The notes: generated from the letters alone by a model not told the origin. Counted from the stretch's first letter, positions 25,884 to 35,345 are shown. The stretch is 64,000 nucleotides of DNA from Arthrobacter sp. N199823 (GCF_002929705.1 NZ_PJIN01000006.1:124001-188000); one strand, 5' to 3'. Program-made: numbers and translations.

Positions 25884-26215
25884 AAGCGCGGCTCTGTCGG
25901 AAGGGTCAAGGATTTAGCTATCGAAAGAACCTCGCACCGACAAATGACAGCACCGATAATGAACGATGCGGAAGAACCGCACGGAAGAGTTGGGGTTGCG
26001 TCGGGCCATGCCGTTGCAGCAGATCAAAGCTCAGCTTCCACGCGAAGATACTCGGTAAGCTACTGCGGCACCCAATTTCCAGCACTAGGCGCTCGTCTTG
26101 CAGGTGGCCGGGCCGTTACCGGCCGGACCGCGGTTCTGCCCTCGCCTCTAGTATCTTCGTACAGGGAGTAAGTTGGTGGCGTTTCACAATGCCCGGGTTG
26201 CCCAGCCCCCGGCCT
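25884..26215. other. Intergenic stretch between the HNH and DUF2079 genes
   Basis: No supported gene. A 75-codon plus-strand frame (25944) has no RBS and no family features. A small GCGGAAGAACCGC hairpin near 25970 may be a weak 3' structure. The end of the stretch carries the promoter of the next gene. Confidence 0.5.
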
Positions 26216-26226
26216 AGACTTTCACG

Positions 26227-27666
26227 GTGAGCACAGTGCAGAAAATCAAAACGCAGGCGCCCGCCCGTTCGGAGACCAAGACCGCCCGGCAGGGTAATTC
26301 CCGGCAGCAGAGCCGATTCGCGGAAGCTGCTAACTCGCCCCTGTCCCTCGCGGGACTGGTGGGCGCAGTGTCTTTCATCGTGTACTCCGCATTTTCGTGG
26401 TTGCAGTGGCAAAGCTTCACCATCCGCTCGTGGGACCTTGGCATTTTCACTCAATTGGCCACGGCCTACGCCGATTTCCGCCCGCCCATTGTGAGCATTA
26501 AGGGGGATGGCTACAACCTTCTTGGCGACCACTTCCATCCTCTGCTGGTCCTGTTGGCACCGTTCTACCGATTGTTCCCCAGTGCCTACACACTGCTGGT
26601 GGTCCAAAACGTGCTGCTGGCCGCCTCGGTTGTGGTGGTTGCGCATCTGGCGATCAAGCGACTCGGAAAAATCACCGGCGCCTGCCTTGCGGTTGGCTAC
26701 GCGCTGAGCTGGGGCCTGCAATCAGCCGTCGACTCCCAGTTCCACGAAATCGCCTTTGCCGTCCCACTGCTGGCACTTGCACTGTCTGCGCTGCTGGAAG
26801 AGAAGTGGCGTTCAGCCTGGATCTGGGCCGCGCTATTGGTCTTCGTCAAAGAGGACCTGGGACTGACGGTTTTTGTCATAGGTCTAGTCATGGCTTGGCG
26901 GGCCCGTACCGCCGCAGGGTTGTGGCTGTCGGTCTGGGGTGTTGGTTGGTTTGTGCTGACAACCAAAGTCATTCTGCCCGCCATGAACCCCGGATCCGAG
27001 TGGGCCTACCAGAGCCAATTGAACATCGCCGGGCTCCTGAGCGACCCCGCGTCCCTCTTCAACCCTGACAAGGTCACCACGGTACTTTTGCTGGTCGCCA
27101 TCACGGCCGGGCTGTGCCTCTTCTCGCCGCTGACGTTGATTGTGCTGCCCACACTTGCGTGGCGTTTCCTCTCTGACTTGCCCGTTTATTGGGGTCAGGA
27201 ATGGCAGTACAGTGCGGTCCTCATGCCGGTGGTCTTCTGCGCAGCAATCGATGCCCTGTGCCGCAGGAAGGTCCTCTCAGGTCCTCGACTACGACTGCTT
27301 TTGGGAACCACCGTCATGCTCATCGCAGTGGTTTTGACCAGCCAGTACGCTTTTGAAAAGTTGGCTGACCCTGCCAAGAGTTTCCCGCTCACCACCGTGG
27401 CGTCCTCGCAAAGCGCCCTCGCCGCCGTACCAGACGGCGTCACCGTGGAAACCGATATTTCGCTAATGAGCTACCTTGCGGACCGTACCGAAGTATTTTG
27501 GATTGGCAACAAGAACCCGTCCCCGGAGTATGTCCTCTTCGACGTGTCCGGCCGGCCAGGCCTCGCCCCCAACGCGATTGCTCAAGAAGCCGAGCAACGC
27601 TTCCCTGGCACCCGCTTTGTTACCGTTTACGCCGATGCCCGCTATCAGGTGGCCCGTAAGGAGTAA
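26227..27666 (+). CDS. DUF2079 multi-pass membrane protein
   Basis: The 479-residue protein has a polar, basic 35-residue N-terminus, then about nine to ten transmembrane helices and a soluble C-terminal part. The motifs SWDLGIF (about residue 71) and GDHFHPLL are the signature of DUF2079, a group related to GT-C glycosyltransferases with an acidic residue after the first helix. It probably acts at the membrane on lipid-linked sugar, but no substrate is known. The GTG start is favoured because TAGACT ends 5 bases upstream (leaderless-type). Confidence 0.82.
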   Translation: MSTVQKIKTQAPARSETKTARQGNSRQQSRFAEAANSPLSLAGLVGAVSFIVYSAFSWLQWQSFTIRSWDLGIFTQLATAYADFRPPIVSIKGDGYNLLGDHFHPLLVLLAPFYRLFPSAYTLLVVQNVLLAASVVVVAHLAIKRLGKITGACLAVGYALSWGLQSAVDSQFHEIAFAVPLLALALSALLEEKWRSAWIWAALLVFVKEDLGLTVFVIGLVMAWRARTAAGLWLSVWGVGWFVLTTKVILPAMNPGSEWAYQSQLNIAGLLSDPASLFNPDKVTTVLLLVAITAGLCLFSPLTLIVLPTLAWRFLSDLPVYWGQEWQYSAVLMPVVFCAAIDALCRRKVLSGPRLRLLLGTTVMLIAVVLTSQYAFEKLADPAKSFPLTTVASSQSALAAVPDGVTVETDISLMSYLADRTEVFWIGNKNPSPEYVLFDVSGRPGLAPNAIAQEAEQRFPGTRFVTVYADARYQVARKE

Positions 27667-27683
27667 TTCCTCGCTCTGGGTGC

Positions 27684-27817
27684 GGTGATGGTGGGGTCAC
27701 GACGGCGGCCGCGAGGGCCCCAGCGCGAGCTTGCGAGCCCAGCAAGCGGTGATGGTGGGGCCACAACCGCGAGGGCCCCAGCGCGAGCTTGCGAGCCCTG
27801 GGAGCGGTTGGGGAACG
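27684..27817. repeat. Dispersed GC-rich repeat, copies B and C in tandem
   Basis: Two copies begin at about 27684 and 27748, each reading GGTGATGGTGGGG, CGCGAGGGCCCC, AGCGCGAGCTTGCGAGCCC. The second continues TGGGAGCGGTTGGGGA as in copies A and D. A 6-base length difference separates the units. They fill the gap between convergent genes. Confidence 0.7.
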
Positions 27818-27824
27818 ACGTCGG

Positions 27825-28517
27825 CTAAGCAGCCTTACGATCTGCAGCCAAGTCAACAAATACTGCGCGGTTGAGTTCGAAGGAATCCGAGGCGTGGCCC
27901 AAGATGATGTCCTTCTGCTCTCGAGTGAAATCTGTGGTGTCCATGAGGTCCCGGTAGCTGTCCTTGTAGGGCTTGGACTTCTCAATTTCGGGGAAGGCGT
28001 AGAAGTTCAGGCCCTCGTCGGCAATGCCGTAGTGGCGCTGGACCAGTCGCTGAATGATCTGACCGCCGGAAAGATCGCCCATGTAGCGCACGTAGTGATG
28101 GGCCAGCAGGAATTCAATGGACTCGGCACCCAAGGTGGCCAGCGCGTCTGCGTAGGCGCGGGTGGCGGGCACAATGGCGATGCGGCCATCGGCAAGCTGA
28201 GCTTCCCAGTCGGCCCCGTGATGGTAGGCCATATCGGCTTCCAACGCCGCGACGCGGGCAAGCTTTGGATCAACAAAAGCACCCAACTGGGGGTGATCAA
28301 CATGTGCTGCCAAGGCTGTTTCCAGCGCCCGGTAAATGACCAGGCTCTGGTCCAACAGGCTTACCAGTGCGCCCGCATCCAAGGCACCTCCCATCAGCTC
28401 TGCCACAAAAGAGGAATCCTCGGCTGCCGAGTGGGCCGCAGCGGTATGACTTTTGAGTTCCTCCGACAGGGCGGCCGAGACTTCTGGGGCAACTGACTCA
28501 ACTGCGGGTGCTGACAT
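27825..28517 (-). CDS. hmuO: Heme oxygenase (biliverdin-producing)
   Basis: The 230-residue protein matches bacterial heme oxygenase: LSEELKSHTAAAHSAAEDS near residues 17-35, with the proximal haem-ligand His among the AAAHSAAE residues, LLAHHYVRYMGDLSGGQII (about 130-150, distal helix with the GDLSGG kink) and FYAFPEI. It opens haem to biliverdin, CO and iron, freeing iron from host or environmental haem. GGAG lies 6 bases before the ATG and a DtxR/IdeR-like box overlaps the promoter (28532-28555), so iron-repressed expression is likely, as for hmuO in corynebacteria. Confidence 0.9.
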   Translation of the reverse strand: MSAPAVESVAPEVSAALSEELKSHTAAAHSAAEDSSFVAELMGGALDAGALVSLLDQSLVIYRALETALAAHVDHPQLGAFVDPKLARVAALEADMAYHHGADWEAQLADGRIAIVPATRAYADALATLGAESIEFLLAHHYVRYMGDLSGGQIIQRLVQRHYGIADEGLNFYAFPEIEKSKPYKDSYRDLMDTTDFTREQKDIILGHASDSFELNRAVFVDLAADRKAA

Positions 28518-28531
28518 GATGAACTCCGTAA

Positions 28532-28555
28532 TTAGGTAAAGGTAACCTTAGCTAA
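28532..28555. promoter_or_regulatory. DtxR/IdeR iron box upstream of heme oxygenase
   Basis: TTAGGTAAAGGTAACCTTA (28532-28550) matches 15 of 19 positions of TTAGGTTAGGCTAACCTAA, and the overlapping register ending at 28555 (TTAGCTAA) extends it. It sits 15-38 bases before the ATG, where bound repressor would block transcription. Confidence 0.75.
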
Positions 28556-28626
28556 TCAAGTTGGTGACAACCTGTCAAGATCTTAACGACACTGTGTCAC
28601 CCGATGAATTCACATTGATACTTTCC

Positions 28627-29901
28627 CTAATCGACACCCTTGATCTTGACAACAAACACGGCACCCAGCAGGCCGATGACGGCTGCCGTCACATAGAGCG
28701 TCACATAACCACCCAGAATGGTGACGAGCGGCCAGGCAATAATCGGGGCAATAACCTGCGGGAGGGAGTTGGCCACATTGATCACACCCATGTCCTTACC
28801 GCGGCTGGCGGACGACGGCAGGACCTGCGTGAGCAGTGCAAAGTCCACTGCCAAGTACACGCCGTAACCAATGCCCAGAACCGCTGCCCCGGCCAGGGCG
28901 CCAATCCACGTAGGGAAGAAGGCCAGAATCAGTGCGGCCAGGGCAATAATTGCCGAGGAAGCAATAACAAAAGGCTTTCGCCGGCCTACCTTGTCCGTCC
29001 AGCGCCCACCAATAACGGCGGTAATCAGCGTCAAGATCGCGTAAATTCCAGTCAGAACCAAGACACCGAAGGCCGGGTCCTCGTGGTGGACGGCGTCCGT
29101 GAGGAAAAATAGCAGGTACAACGTGACAAGGTGGTTGCCCACATTGACGAGGAAGCGGGTGATCCAGGCCCACGCAAAATCTGGGTACTTCCGGGGCGAG
29201 ATCCAGAACCCAGACACGAAGTTCAACCACGTGAACGGGACCTTGTCCTTGGCGTCCAGCACGGGGTCACTGGCAAAAAATAAGTACGGGACCATACCCA
29301 CCACCAAGCCCACGGCACAGATGATGAAGCCCAACGAGAAGTTCCCGGCAACCACGGCACCAATGGCCGCACCCATGAGAATGCCCAGCACGGTTCCCAT
29401 AGACGCCATGCCGCCAATACTGCCGCGTTGGCGCACAGGAACCTGATCAGGGATGGCAGCGGTGGTGGCTGCGAGCGCCCCGTTGCAACCCAATTGCACT
29501 AGGCACCAGAGCAGCATCATGGCAGCTACGCTGGGTGCCCCAGCCAATCCCACGAGGCCGATGGTACCCAGCAGCGCACCAATGAATACCCATGGGACGC
29601 GCCGGCCAAAGCGTGAAGTGGTCCTGTCGCTAAACGCACCGAAAAGTGGGTTCGCCACCAAGGAAACAGCGGCTCCAGCACCCGTCACCAGGGCCAGAAT
29701 GCCTTCTTTTTCCTCGGGGCTGAAGTGCATGGCCTGCTGGCCAAGCAGGACCTGGATGGGGCCGAAGAACGCGGCGTTGATGCCAACGTTAACCAGCACA
29801 ATCGACGCGGTCCAGCGGTGGCGCACATTGACAGTTGGCTCAGCCAACGCCAAGCCCCCCGGGGCTGGTGTTAGGCCCGTATTGGCATCGTTGAAACTCA
29901 C
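28627..29901 (-). CDS. Major facilitator superfamily transporter
   Basis: The 424-residue protein shows about 12 transmembrane helices with the MFS loop 2-3 motif GAFSDRTTSRFGRRVP and its repeat GGRWTDKVGRRKP after helix 8. The style (small RxxG loops, IGVCNGALAATTAAIPDQVP) resembles the sugar/sucrose-type or glycoside-cation-like MFS branch. The GTG at 29901 is preferred to the upstream start at 29985 because GGGAGGGTGG precedes it. The gene follows the Gfo/Idh oxidoreductase (29989-31101) on the same strand, so a sugar or polyol substrate is plausible. Confidence 0.85.
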   Translation of the reverse strand: MSFNDANTGLTPAPGGLALAEPTVNVRHRWTASIVLVNVGINAAFFGPIQVLLGQQAMHFSPEEKEGILALVTGAGAAVSLVANPLFGAFSDRTTSRFGRRVPWVFIGALLGTIGLVGLAGAPSVAAMMLLWCLVQLGCNGALAATTAAIPDQVPVRQRGSIGGMASMGTVLGILMGAAIGAVVAGNFSLGFIICAVGLVVGMVPYLFFASDPVLDAKDKVPFTWLNFVSGFWISPRKYPDFAWAWITRFLVNVGNHLVTLYLLFFLTDAVHHEDPAFGVLVLTGIYAILTLITAVIGGRWTDKVGRRKPFVIASSAIIALAALILAFFPTWIGALAGAAVLGIGYGVYLAVDFALLTQVLPSSASRGKDMGVINVANSLPQVIAPIIAWPLVTILGGYVTLYVTAAVIGLLGAVFVVKIKGVD

Positions 29902-29988
29902 AATCGAGCCACCCTCCCAGTAGTGCTGATCATTGTTACCCAAAATTCCTGTGCCCCAGCCTACGTGCCAACGTTGACGCCGCACCCA

Positions 29989-31101
29989 TTATGGCGCTAC
30001 TTCCACTGTGGCATTGCTCCCACGGGGGCCAGTTATTGCGCCGGACAGGACTGCTTGACCGCCCTGCCCTGTTGCGCTGCGGCGAACCTCTTCAACGATG
30101 CGCAGTCCCGCCACGGAATCCGCCGGATCAACCGGAACTGGGCCGCCGAAGAGAATGGCGTCCGCAAGAAGTTCATGGAACCGCGTGAAATTGCCGCGCT
30201 CCGTGGGCACCGGATGAGCCCGACCACCCCTCCATAGCTCTCCCCACTGTTCGGGAAGTTCGACGCCGTAGCGCGGGTTTCCGGGGAGGATCCCGGCTAG
30301 AATTTGGGCTTCTTGCTGATCGCCGTCCGCCTTGACGTAGGCCGCCTCGGACCCGAGGACACGCAAGCGCGGCCCCTTATGCGTCGCGTTGAGGTTCATC
30401 CACAGATGCGAAACCACACCGTTGGCATGCTCTAAAGCCACGAAGGCATCATCGTCTGCCATCTCTGCCGGGCGGCGTGCCGCCAATTCTCCGTGAGCAC
30501 GTTCCACGGGCCCAAACAGCTGGAGAGCCTGGTCAATAAGGTGTGTACCCAAATCGAAGAGGATCCCACCGCCGTCGGCCACAGTTGCCTGAGCCTTCCA
30601 AGGTTTGGTGATAACGGGCTGCCATCGCTCCAGCCGGGATTCAAAACGCCGAACCTCGCCGAGGGCGCCGTCGTCGAGCATCTTTTTCAGCGTCAGGTAC
30701 TCCCCGTCCCAGCGCCGATTCTGGTACGTGGTGAGGATCTGCCCGCTCTCTTGTGCAAGGGCAATCAACGCCTCGCCCTGCGCGCTCGTGGTGGCGAAGG
30801 GCTTGTCCACCACCACCGCACACCCAGATTTCAGGGCTCTCGCCGCTAGTGGCGCATGGGTGGCTGGCGGCGTTCCCACCACAACAAGATCAATGTTTTG
30901 GTGACTGCGGGCCAGCTCCCACTCGTTGCGGGATAGTACCCGCGCGTCAGGGTGTGCAAGCTTTGCCGTGGCCGCACGCGTGGGGTCCGACGTAACAATC
31001 ACGTCCAAACTGAACTGCTCCAATGCCGCGATCGGCGGGGCGTGGAAGACGCTTCCGGCCAAGCCGTACCCTAGGACCGCCGTGCGGATTCTTTGCGCCA
31101 T
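29989..31101 (-). CDS. Gfo/Idh/MocA-family oxidoreductase
   Basis: The 370-residue protein has an N-terminal Rossmann domain with GYGLAGSVFHAPP (residues 12-24) and the motif VVDKPFATT (about 117-125), containing the catalytic EKP/DKP-type lysine, followed by the C-terminal substrate domain (GGILFDLGTHLIDQALQLFG). These enzymes oxidise or epimerise sugars, inositols and similar with NAD(P). The start is leaderless-type: TAAGGT ends 7 bases before the ATG. It may work with the MFS transporter downstream. The substrate is unknown. Confidence 0.9.
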   Translation of the reverse strand: MAQRIRTAVLGYGLAGSVFHAPPIAALEQFSLDVIVTSDPTRAATAKLAHPDARVLSRNEWELARSHQNIDLVVVGTPPATHAPLAARALKSGCAVVVDKPFATTSAQGEALIALAQESGQILTTYQNRRWDGEYLTLKKMLDDGALGEVRRFESRLERWQPVITKPWKAQATVADGGGILFDLGTHLIDQALQLFGPVERAHGELAARRPAEMADDDAFVALEHANGVVSHLWMNLNATHKGPRLRVLGSEAAYVKADGDQQEAQILAGILPGNPRYGVELPEQWGELWRGGRAHPVPTERGNFTRFHELLADAILFGGPVPVDPADSVAGLRIVEEVRRSATGQGGQAVLSGAITGPRGSNATVEVAP

Positions 31102-31137
31102 GCGTCATACCTTACAGTCCGGGCTACCATGTGTTCC

Positions 31138-31527
31138 ATGACGTTGCATGCTCCCAAAATCAGTTCCCCACTGGAACCCGCCGAACAAGCCGCCTTGGCG
31201 CGTACCCTCTCCGACAGTGACGATGTCACCATGTTTGTGGACGGGACAGCTCACCGCCTAGATAACGGCGCACGGGAGGCGGTGCTAGATCTACTGGCAC
31301 GACTCTCGCGCGGGGAGGCCGTGAGCGTAGCGAGCATCTCCGAGCTACTCACCACCTCGCAAGCCGCTGAACTGGCAGGCATCTCCCACACCTTCCTGCG
31401 TAATCTCACCGACCGGGGCGAAATCGCTGTGGAGTACCGCGGCTCGCACCGCCGGATCAGACGCCAAGACATCACAACTTGGCTGGCCAAGCAAAAGAGC
31501 GCAGAACCGCTGAGTCCCGAAAGTTAG
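31138..31527 (+). CDS. Excisionase-type HTH protein, orphan antitoxin-like
   Basis: The 129-residue protein has a poorly conserved N-terminal half and a C-terminal MerR/excisionase-like winged helix: LTTSQAAELAGISHTFLRNL then RGEIAVEYRGSHRRIRRQDITTWL (about residues 75-115). This shape is common in antitoxins paired with PIN-domain toxins in actinobacteria, where the toxin follows directly. Here no toxin gene follows; the next gene encodes a lipoprotein after 186 bases. The start at 31138 has TACCAT ending 7 bases upstream, though starts at 31093 and 31129 are also open. It is divergent from the Gfo/Idh gene. Confidence 0.75.
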   Translation: MTLHAPKISSPLEPAEQAALARTLSDSDDVTMFVDGTAHRLDNGAREAVLDLLARLSRGEAVSVASISELLTTSQAAELAGISHTFLRNLTDRGEIAVEYRGSHRRIRRQDITTWLAKQKSAEPLSPES

Positions 31528-31569
31528 CACCCGGCCGGCGGCAACTAGCAAGCGCACACAGCTCACCCC

Positions 31570-31599
31570 ACCGTGACCGTGCGGCGATGTGGTCACGGT
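31570..31599. terminator. Inverted repeat after the excisionase-type gene
   Basis: ACCGTGACC (31570-31578) pairs with GGTCACGGT (31591-31599) around a 12-base loop. There is no T-run. It may end or protect the short upstream transcript. Confidence 0.35.
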
Positions 31600-31713
31600 T
31601 AAACACCCTTTGTTCACTCGCCCTATCCCGGCACCCTATTCCGCCATAGCTTGGGTGTAATGGGACAGGTGGCCGCGGGAATCCGCCGCCAGAGTGAACA
31701 CTAGGAGGTAGCC

Positions 31714-32391
31714 ATGCGCCGCACAGGCAGACTTTCATTCTTGACACTCGTGGCAGGTGCGTCCCTAGTTTTAGGCGGCTGCACGTCCACTCCCCCGACC
31801 AGCCCTGAAACCACTGTAAGTTCAACAAGCTCCAGGGCCCCCAGCGCCCCAGCCCCGTCCGGATCCATCCCTGCTGCCACCGTCCCTGCCAACCCAACCG
31901 CCGCCGGCCCAGCCCCAACGGCCAGTGACGGTGGGAGCGCAAGCCAGGCTCCGTCGTCGAACGCGCCACAACCCACTGTCATGGCAACCTCTGCCTCGGT
32001 GACGTTGTTTTTCATTGCAGAAGGGGACGCCGGCATCTCCGGCCCTGCGGTGGGCTGCGGGGACAGCGCCATTTCGGTGACCAGCCAGACCGTCACCTAC
32101 ACGGACCCTGTGGAAGGCGCTCTGCGAACGTTATTGGCTAATCATGCCGCCCACATTGGCCAGTCCGGGCTGCGCAACGCCCTGGCGGACGCCCGTCTCA
32201 CCGTGGACTCTGTCGACAGGTCGGGAACCACCACCACTGCACATTTAAGCGGCACCCTGAGTCTGGCCGGCGAATGCGATATCCCTCGCGTTGAACAACA
32301 ACTACTTCTGACGGCACAGCAAGCTGCCGGCACTCCCGTGGCCATCACCATCAACGGGAAGACGTTGACTGAGGCGCTTAGTTTGAAATAG
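31714..32391 (+). CDS. GerMN-domain lipoprotein
   Basis: The 225-residue protein begins with a basic n-region, a hydrophobic stretch and a lipobox LGGC (Cys23), then a Thr/Ser/Pro/Ala-rich linker to about residue 85. The C-terminal part (about 90-225) reads as GerMN: ASVTLFFIAEGDAG, DPVEGALRTLL, LTVDSVDRSGTTTTAHLSG, and VEQQLLLTAQQ, ending in ITINGKTL. GerMN proteins are cell-envelope or spore-associated; in non-sporeformers they are often lipoproteins near LpqB-like signalling. AGGAGG lies 5 bases before the ATG. Its function here is unknown. Confidence 0.85.
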   Translation: MRRTGRLSFLTLVAGASLVLGGCTSTPPTSPETTVSSTSSRAPSAPAPSGSIPAATVPANPTAAGPAPTASDGGSASQAPSSNAPQPTVMATSASVTLFFIAEGDAGISGPAVGCGDSAISVTSQTVTYTDPVEGALRTLLANHAAHIGQSGLRNALADARLTVDSVDRSGTTTTAHLSGTLSLAGECDIPRVEQQLLLTAQQAAGTPVAITINGKTLTEALSLK

Positions 32392-32449
32392 TCCACATCT
32401 CAGAAAACTTTTGATGCCTATTTAGCAACTTTGGTTATATCCTGAGCAC

Positions 32450-33766
32450 GTGAATACTCCAACCTCGAGCGCCAACGCCGCCGCCGAAACACTGTCCGAA
32501 GAAGCCCTCGATGCCCTGAATCGTGCCGCCGCGGAGGCCCAACCCCTCCCACCGCACCGGCACGAGGCCCTGCTCTCTGAGCGCGCAGCCAATATTAAGC
32601 AGTCTGCCGTGCGTGATGTGTTTGAGATTTCAATGCAACCCGGACTCGTATCTCTCGCTGGTGGCAACCCGTATTTGCAATCTCTCCCCCTAGACAGGCT
32701 CTCTGCCACGGCCGCGTCCATCATTGCCGAGCACGGGCTTGAGGCGCTGCAGTACGGCGGCGGCCAGGGCACGCTCGAGCTGCGCAGCCAAATTTGTGAG
32801 GTCATGGCCGCGGAGGGCATTCTGGACGCCGATCCTGAGAATGTGGTGATCACGGCTGGCTCGCAGTCGGCCCAGGATGTGGCCGCGAAGGTGTTTTGCA
32901 ATCCGGGCGATGTCATCCTCCTCGAGGACCCCACCTATGTGGGCGCGCTGAACACGTTCGAAGCCTATGAAGTTGATGTCCAACCAGTGGCTGGCGATGA
33001 GCACGGCATCATTCCGCAGTTGCTGCGGGAGCGGATCGCCACCCTGCAGGCCGAGGGCAAATCCATCAAGCTGCTCTACACCATCCCCAACTCCAACAAC
33101 CCCTCGGGCGTCTCCATGGCCCCAGAGCGCCGCCAGGAAGTGGTGGACATATGCCGTGAGGCGAATATCTTGGTGTTGGAGGACAATCCCTATGGACTCC
33201 TGAAGTTCGACGGCGTCCTGCCGGAGCCCCTGCGCGCGGCCAACCCGGATGACGTGCTCTATCTGGGATCGTTCTCCAAGATCTTCGCTCCCGGACTGCG
33301 CATTGGCTGGGCCTTGGTGCCGGCACACCTCAAGCAGCGCTACTACTTGGCCAGTGAGGCCGTGACCTTGTGCCCGCCCACGTTCAATCAGCTGCTGGTC
33401 AGCGCCTACCTGCGCGATTACGATTGGCGCGGCCAGATTGACACCTACCGTGCACTGTATGCCGAACGGTGCGCGGCATTGCTGGCGGCACTGGAGGAGT
33501 TCATGCCTGCCGGCGTCTCCTGGACTCGCCCCGAGGGTGGTTTCTTCGTTTGGCTCAGCCTGCCCGATGACATCGATACCTACCCGTTGCTGCATCGTGG
33601 CATTGATGCCGGGGTGGTCTTTGTCCCCGGCGCCGCCTTCACTGCCACCCCGGGTCCCAGCAACAAGTTGCGCTTGGCGTTCAGCGCCGTCCCTCCGGAA
33701 ACTTTGCGCGAAGGCGTCAAGCGGTTGGCCCCGGTTTTGGCAGAGGCCATCGCTGCGGCGCAGTAG
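32450..33766 (+). CDS. PLP-dependent aminotransferase (2-aminoadipate/LysN-like, class I/II)
   Basis: The 438-residue protein is a fold-type I aminotransferase: SLAGGNPYLQSLP, LQYGGGQGTLELRSQI, the PNSNNPSGVSM motif, VLEDNPYGLL with the cofactor Asp/Tyr, and SFSKIFAPGLRIGW with the catalytic lysine. It resembles the MocR-derived class lacking the GntR domain, such as 2-aminoadipate or aromatic/valine aminotransferases. The GTG start has TATCCT ending 6 bases upstream, a leaderless arrangement. It converges with the bkd operon. Its amino donor is not determined. Confidence 0.88.
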   Translation: MNTPTSSANAAAETLSEEALDALNRAAAEAQPLPPHRHEALLSERAANIKQSAVRDVFEISMQPGLVSLAGGNPYLQSLPLDRLSATAASIIAEHGLEALQYGGGQGTLELRSQICEVMAAEGILDADPENVVITAGSQSAQDVAAKVFCNPGDVILLEDPTYVGALNTFEAYEVDVQPVAGDEHGIIPQLLRERIATLQAEGKSIKLLYTIPNSNNPSGVSMAPERRQEVVDICREANILVLEDNPYGLLKFDGVLPEPLRAANPDDVLYLGSFSKIFAPGLRIGWALVPAHLKQRYYLASEAVTLCPPTFNQLLVSAYLRDYDWRGQIDTYRALYAERCAALLAALEEFMPAGVSWTRPEGGFFVWLSLPDDIDTYPLLHRGIDAGVVFVPGAAFTATPGPSNKLRLAFSAVPPETLREGVKRLAPVLAEAIAAAQ

Positions 33767-33788
33767 CGGAAGCCCCGGAACACAAAAA

Positions 33789-33848
33789 TGCTGTTGTTTG
33801 ACGATTTCGCGGTGGTTTGAACCCTAGCGAAAACGTCAAACAACAGCA
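33789..33848. terminator. Large bidirectional terminator / cruciform
   Basis: TGCTGTTGTTTGACG (33789-33803) pairs exactly with 33834-33848. Inside, TTTCGC pairs with GCGAAA and GGTT with AACC, making a nested stem. A/T runs at both ends suit termination of the aminotransferase (+) and of bkd (-) transcripts. Confidence 0.7.
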
Positions 33849-33863
33849 CTTTTGCGCAAGCGG

Positions 33864-35345
33864 CTAGTCCAGCAGCAACGCCGGCTCTTCCATGATGGCG
33901 GCAACGTCGGCCATAAAGCGGGCAGACAGGTCTCCGTCAACCACGCGGTGATCGAACGATCCGCCCAGCGTGGTGATCCAGCGTGGAATGACTTCCCCGT
34001 CCAGCACCCACGGCTTTTGCTTGATGGTGCCGAATGCGACGATTGCGACCTCACCCGGATTGATGATGGGCGTCCCCGTATCAATACCCAAGGCGCCAAT
34101 ATTGGTGACAGTCAGCGAACCGCCGCGCATGTCAGCCGGAGGCGTTTTGCCAGCCCGAGCAGTGGTGGCGAGGGCGTTCAGCGCAATGGCCAACTCCTTC
34201 AACGAGAGGTTTTGCGCGTCCTTGATATTCGGCACCATAAGCCCGCGCGGGGTGGCCGCGGCAATACCCAGGTTCATGAAGTGCTTGATGATGATCTCAT
34301 CGCCGGTCCACGTCGCATTGACGGAAGGGTTACGCGCTGCCGCCCAAATTACGGCCTTGGCCAGGATCAGCAGCGGCGAGACCTTGATGCCCTCAAAGTC
34401 GCGTGAGACCTTCAGTCGCTTGACGAATTCCATGGTGCGCGAGGCGTCAACGTCCACAAAAATGCTCACATGCGGCGCGGAGAAGGCGCTTTCCACCATG
34501 GCTTTGGCCGTCGCCTTGCGCACGCCCTTGACCTTGATACGTTCAATGCGCGGGTCATCTTCTAGCCCCGTGCCTGTCGCTGGCGCCCAGAAAGTACCGG
34601 CGCCGTCGTGCTCGGCCGTGCGCTGATCCTGGTAGCTGAGCAGGTCCTTCTTGGTCACTTCGCCGCGGAGTCCCGTGGCGGAAACCTCGCTCAGGTCGAT
34701 CCCCATGTCTTTGGCGGCCTTCCGGACCGGCGGCTTGGCCAGAACCCGGTTGGCATGCGCCACCATGCGGCTGACGGTTGCCGCCGCGTTCGTGATTAAG
34801 TTCGACGCCGGATCTTGGCCAGGTGCCTTCGCTGCGGCAGCTGCCGCGGAAGTTGGTACAACGGGCTGCACAGCAGGTGCCGGGGCAGGCGCCACGGCAC
34901 TGGGCGCCGGGGTGACGGGCGCGCTTTGGTTCGGCCCTGCGGCTCGGGTGGGTGCGGCGGAGGGTGAGCTGATCCGCGGACGGCGCTTGACGGCGTCGGC
35001 CTTGGGACCAGAACCCACCAGCGGCTTGAGCACTTCGGCTTCGGGTTCAGCAGCGACAGGCGCAGGGGATGCCGGCGCAGGTGCGGCAGCGGCCCCGGTA
35101 ACCTCGGAACCGATGGCAATGATGGGGGTTCCCACATCCACCGTTTCGCCTTCAGTAACCATCAACTGGGCCACCACACCGGCGTACGGCGAGGGTAGTT
35201 CCACCAGTGACTTGGCCGTTTCAATCTCCACGAGAACGTCATTGACGGCGACAATGTCGCCGAGCTTGACCTTCCAGGTGACGATTTCGGCCTCCAGCAG
35301 GCCTTCGCCGACGTCCGGCAGCTTGAAGAAGTTCAGGGTAGACAT
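33864..35345 (-). CDS. bkdC: Branched-chain 2-oxoacid dehydrogenase E2 (dihydrolipoyl acyltransferase)
   Basis: The 493-residue E2 has one lipoyl domain with the lipoylated lysine in [10 protein letters not shown] (Lys45), an Ala/Pro-rich linker, an E3-binding domain (about 205-240: [22 protein letters not shown]-type) and a catalytic acyltransferase domain ending with the [11 protein letters not shown] motif (about 462-472). It transfers the branched acyl group to CoA. It is the last gene of the operon, 11 bases after E1beta (35357), and ends at the terminator at 33789-33848. No dedicated E3 gene is present. Confidence 0.88.
   Translation of the reverse strand: MSTLNFFKLPDVGEGLLEAEIVTWKVKLGDIVAVNDVLVEIETAKSLVELPSPYAGVVAQLMVTEGETVDVGTPIIAIGSEVTGAAAAPAPASPAPVAAEPEAEVLKPLVGSGPKADAVKRRPRISSPSAAPTRAAGPNQSAPVTPAPSAVAPAPAPAVQPVVPTSAAAAAAKAPGQDPASNLITNAAATVSRMVAHANRVLAKPPVRKAAKDMGIDLSEVSATGLRGEVTKKDLLSYQDQRTAEHDGAGTFWAPATGTGLEDDPRIERIKVKGVRKATAKAMVESAFSAPHVSIFVDVDASRTMEFVKRLKVSRDFEGIKVSPLLILAKAVIWAAARNPSVNATWTGDEIIIKHFMNLGIAAATPRGLMVPNIKDAQNLSLKELAIALNALATTARAGKTPPADMRGGSLTVTNIGALGIDTGTPIINPGEVAIVAFGTIKQKPWVLDGEVIPRWITTLGGSFDHRVVDGDLSARFMADVAAIMEEPALLLD

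Noticed and set aside
25944-26171. 75-codon plus-strand frame after the HNH gene
   Set aside because: No RBS and no domain; composition like surrounding non-coding DNA.
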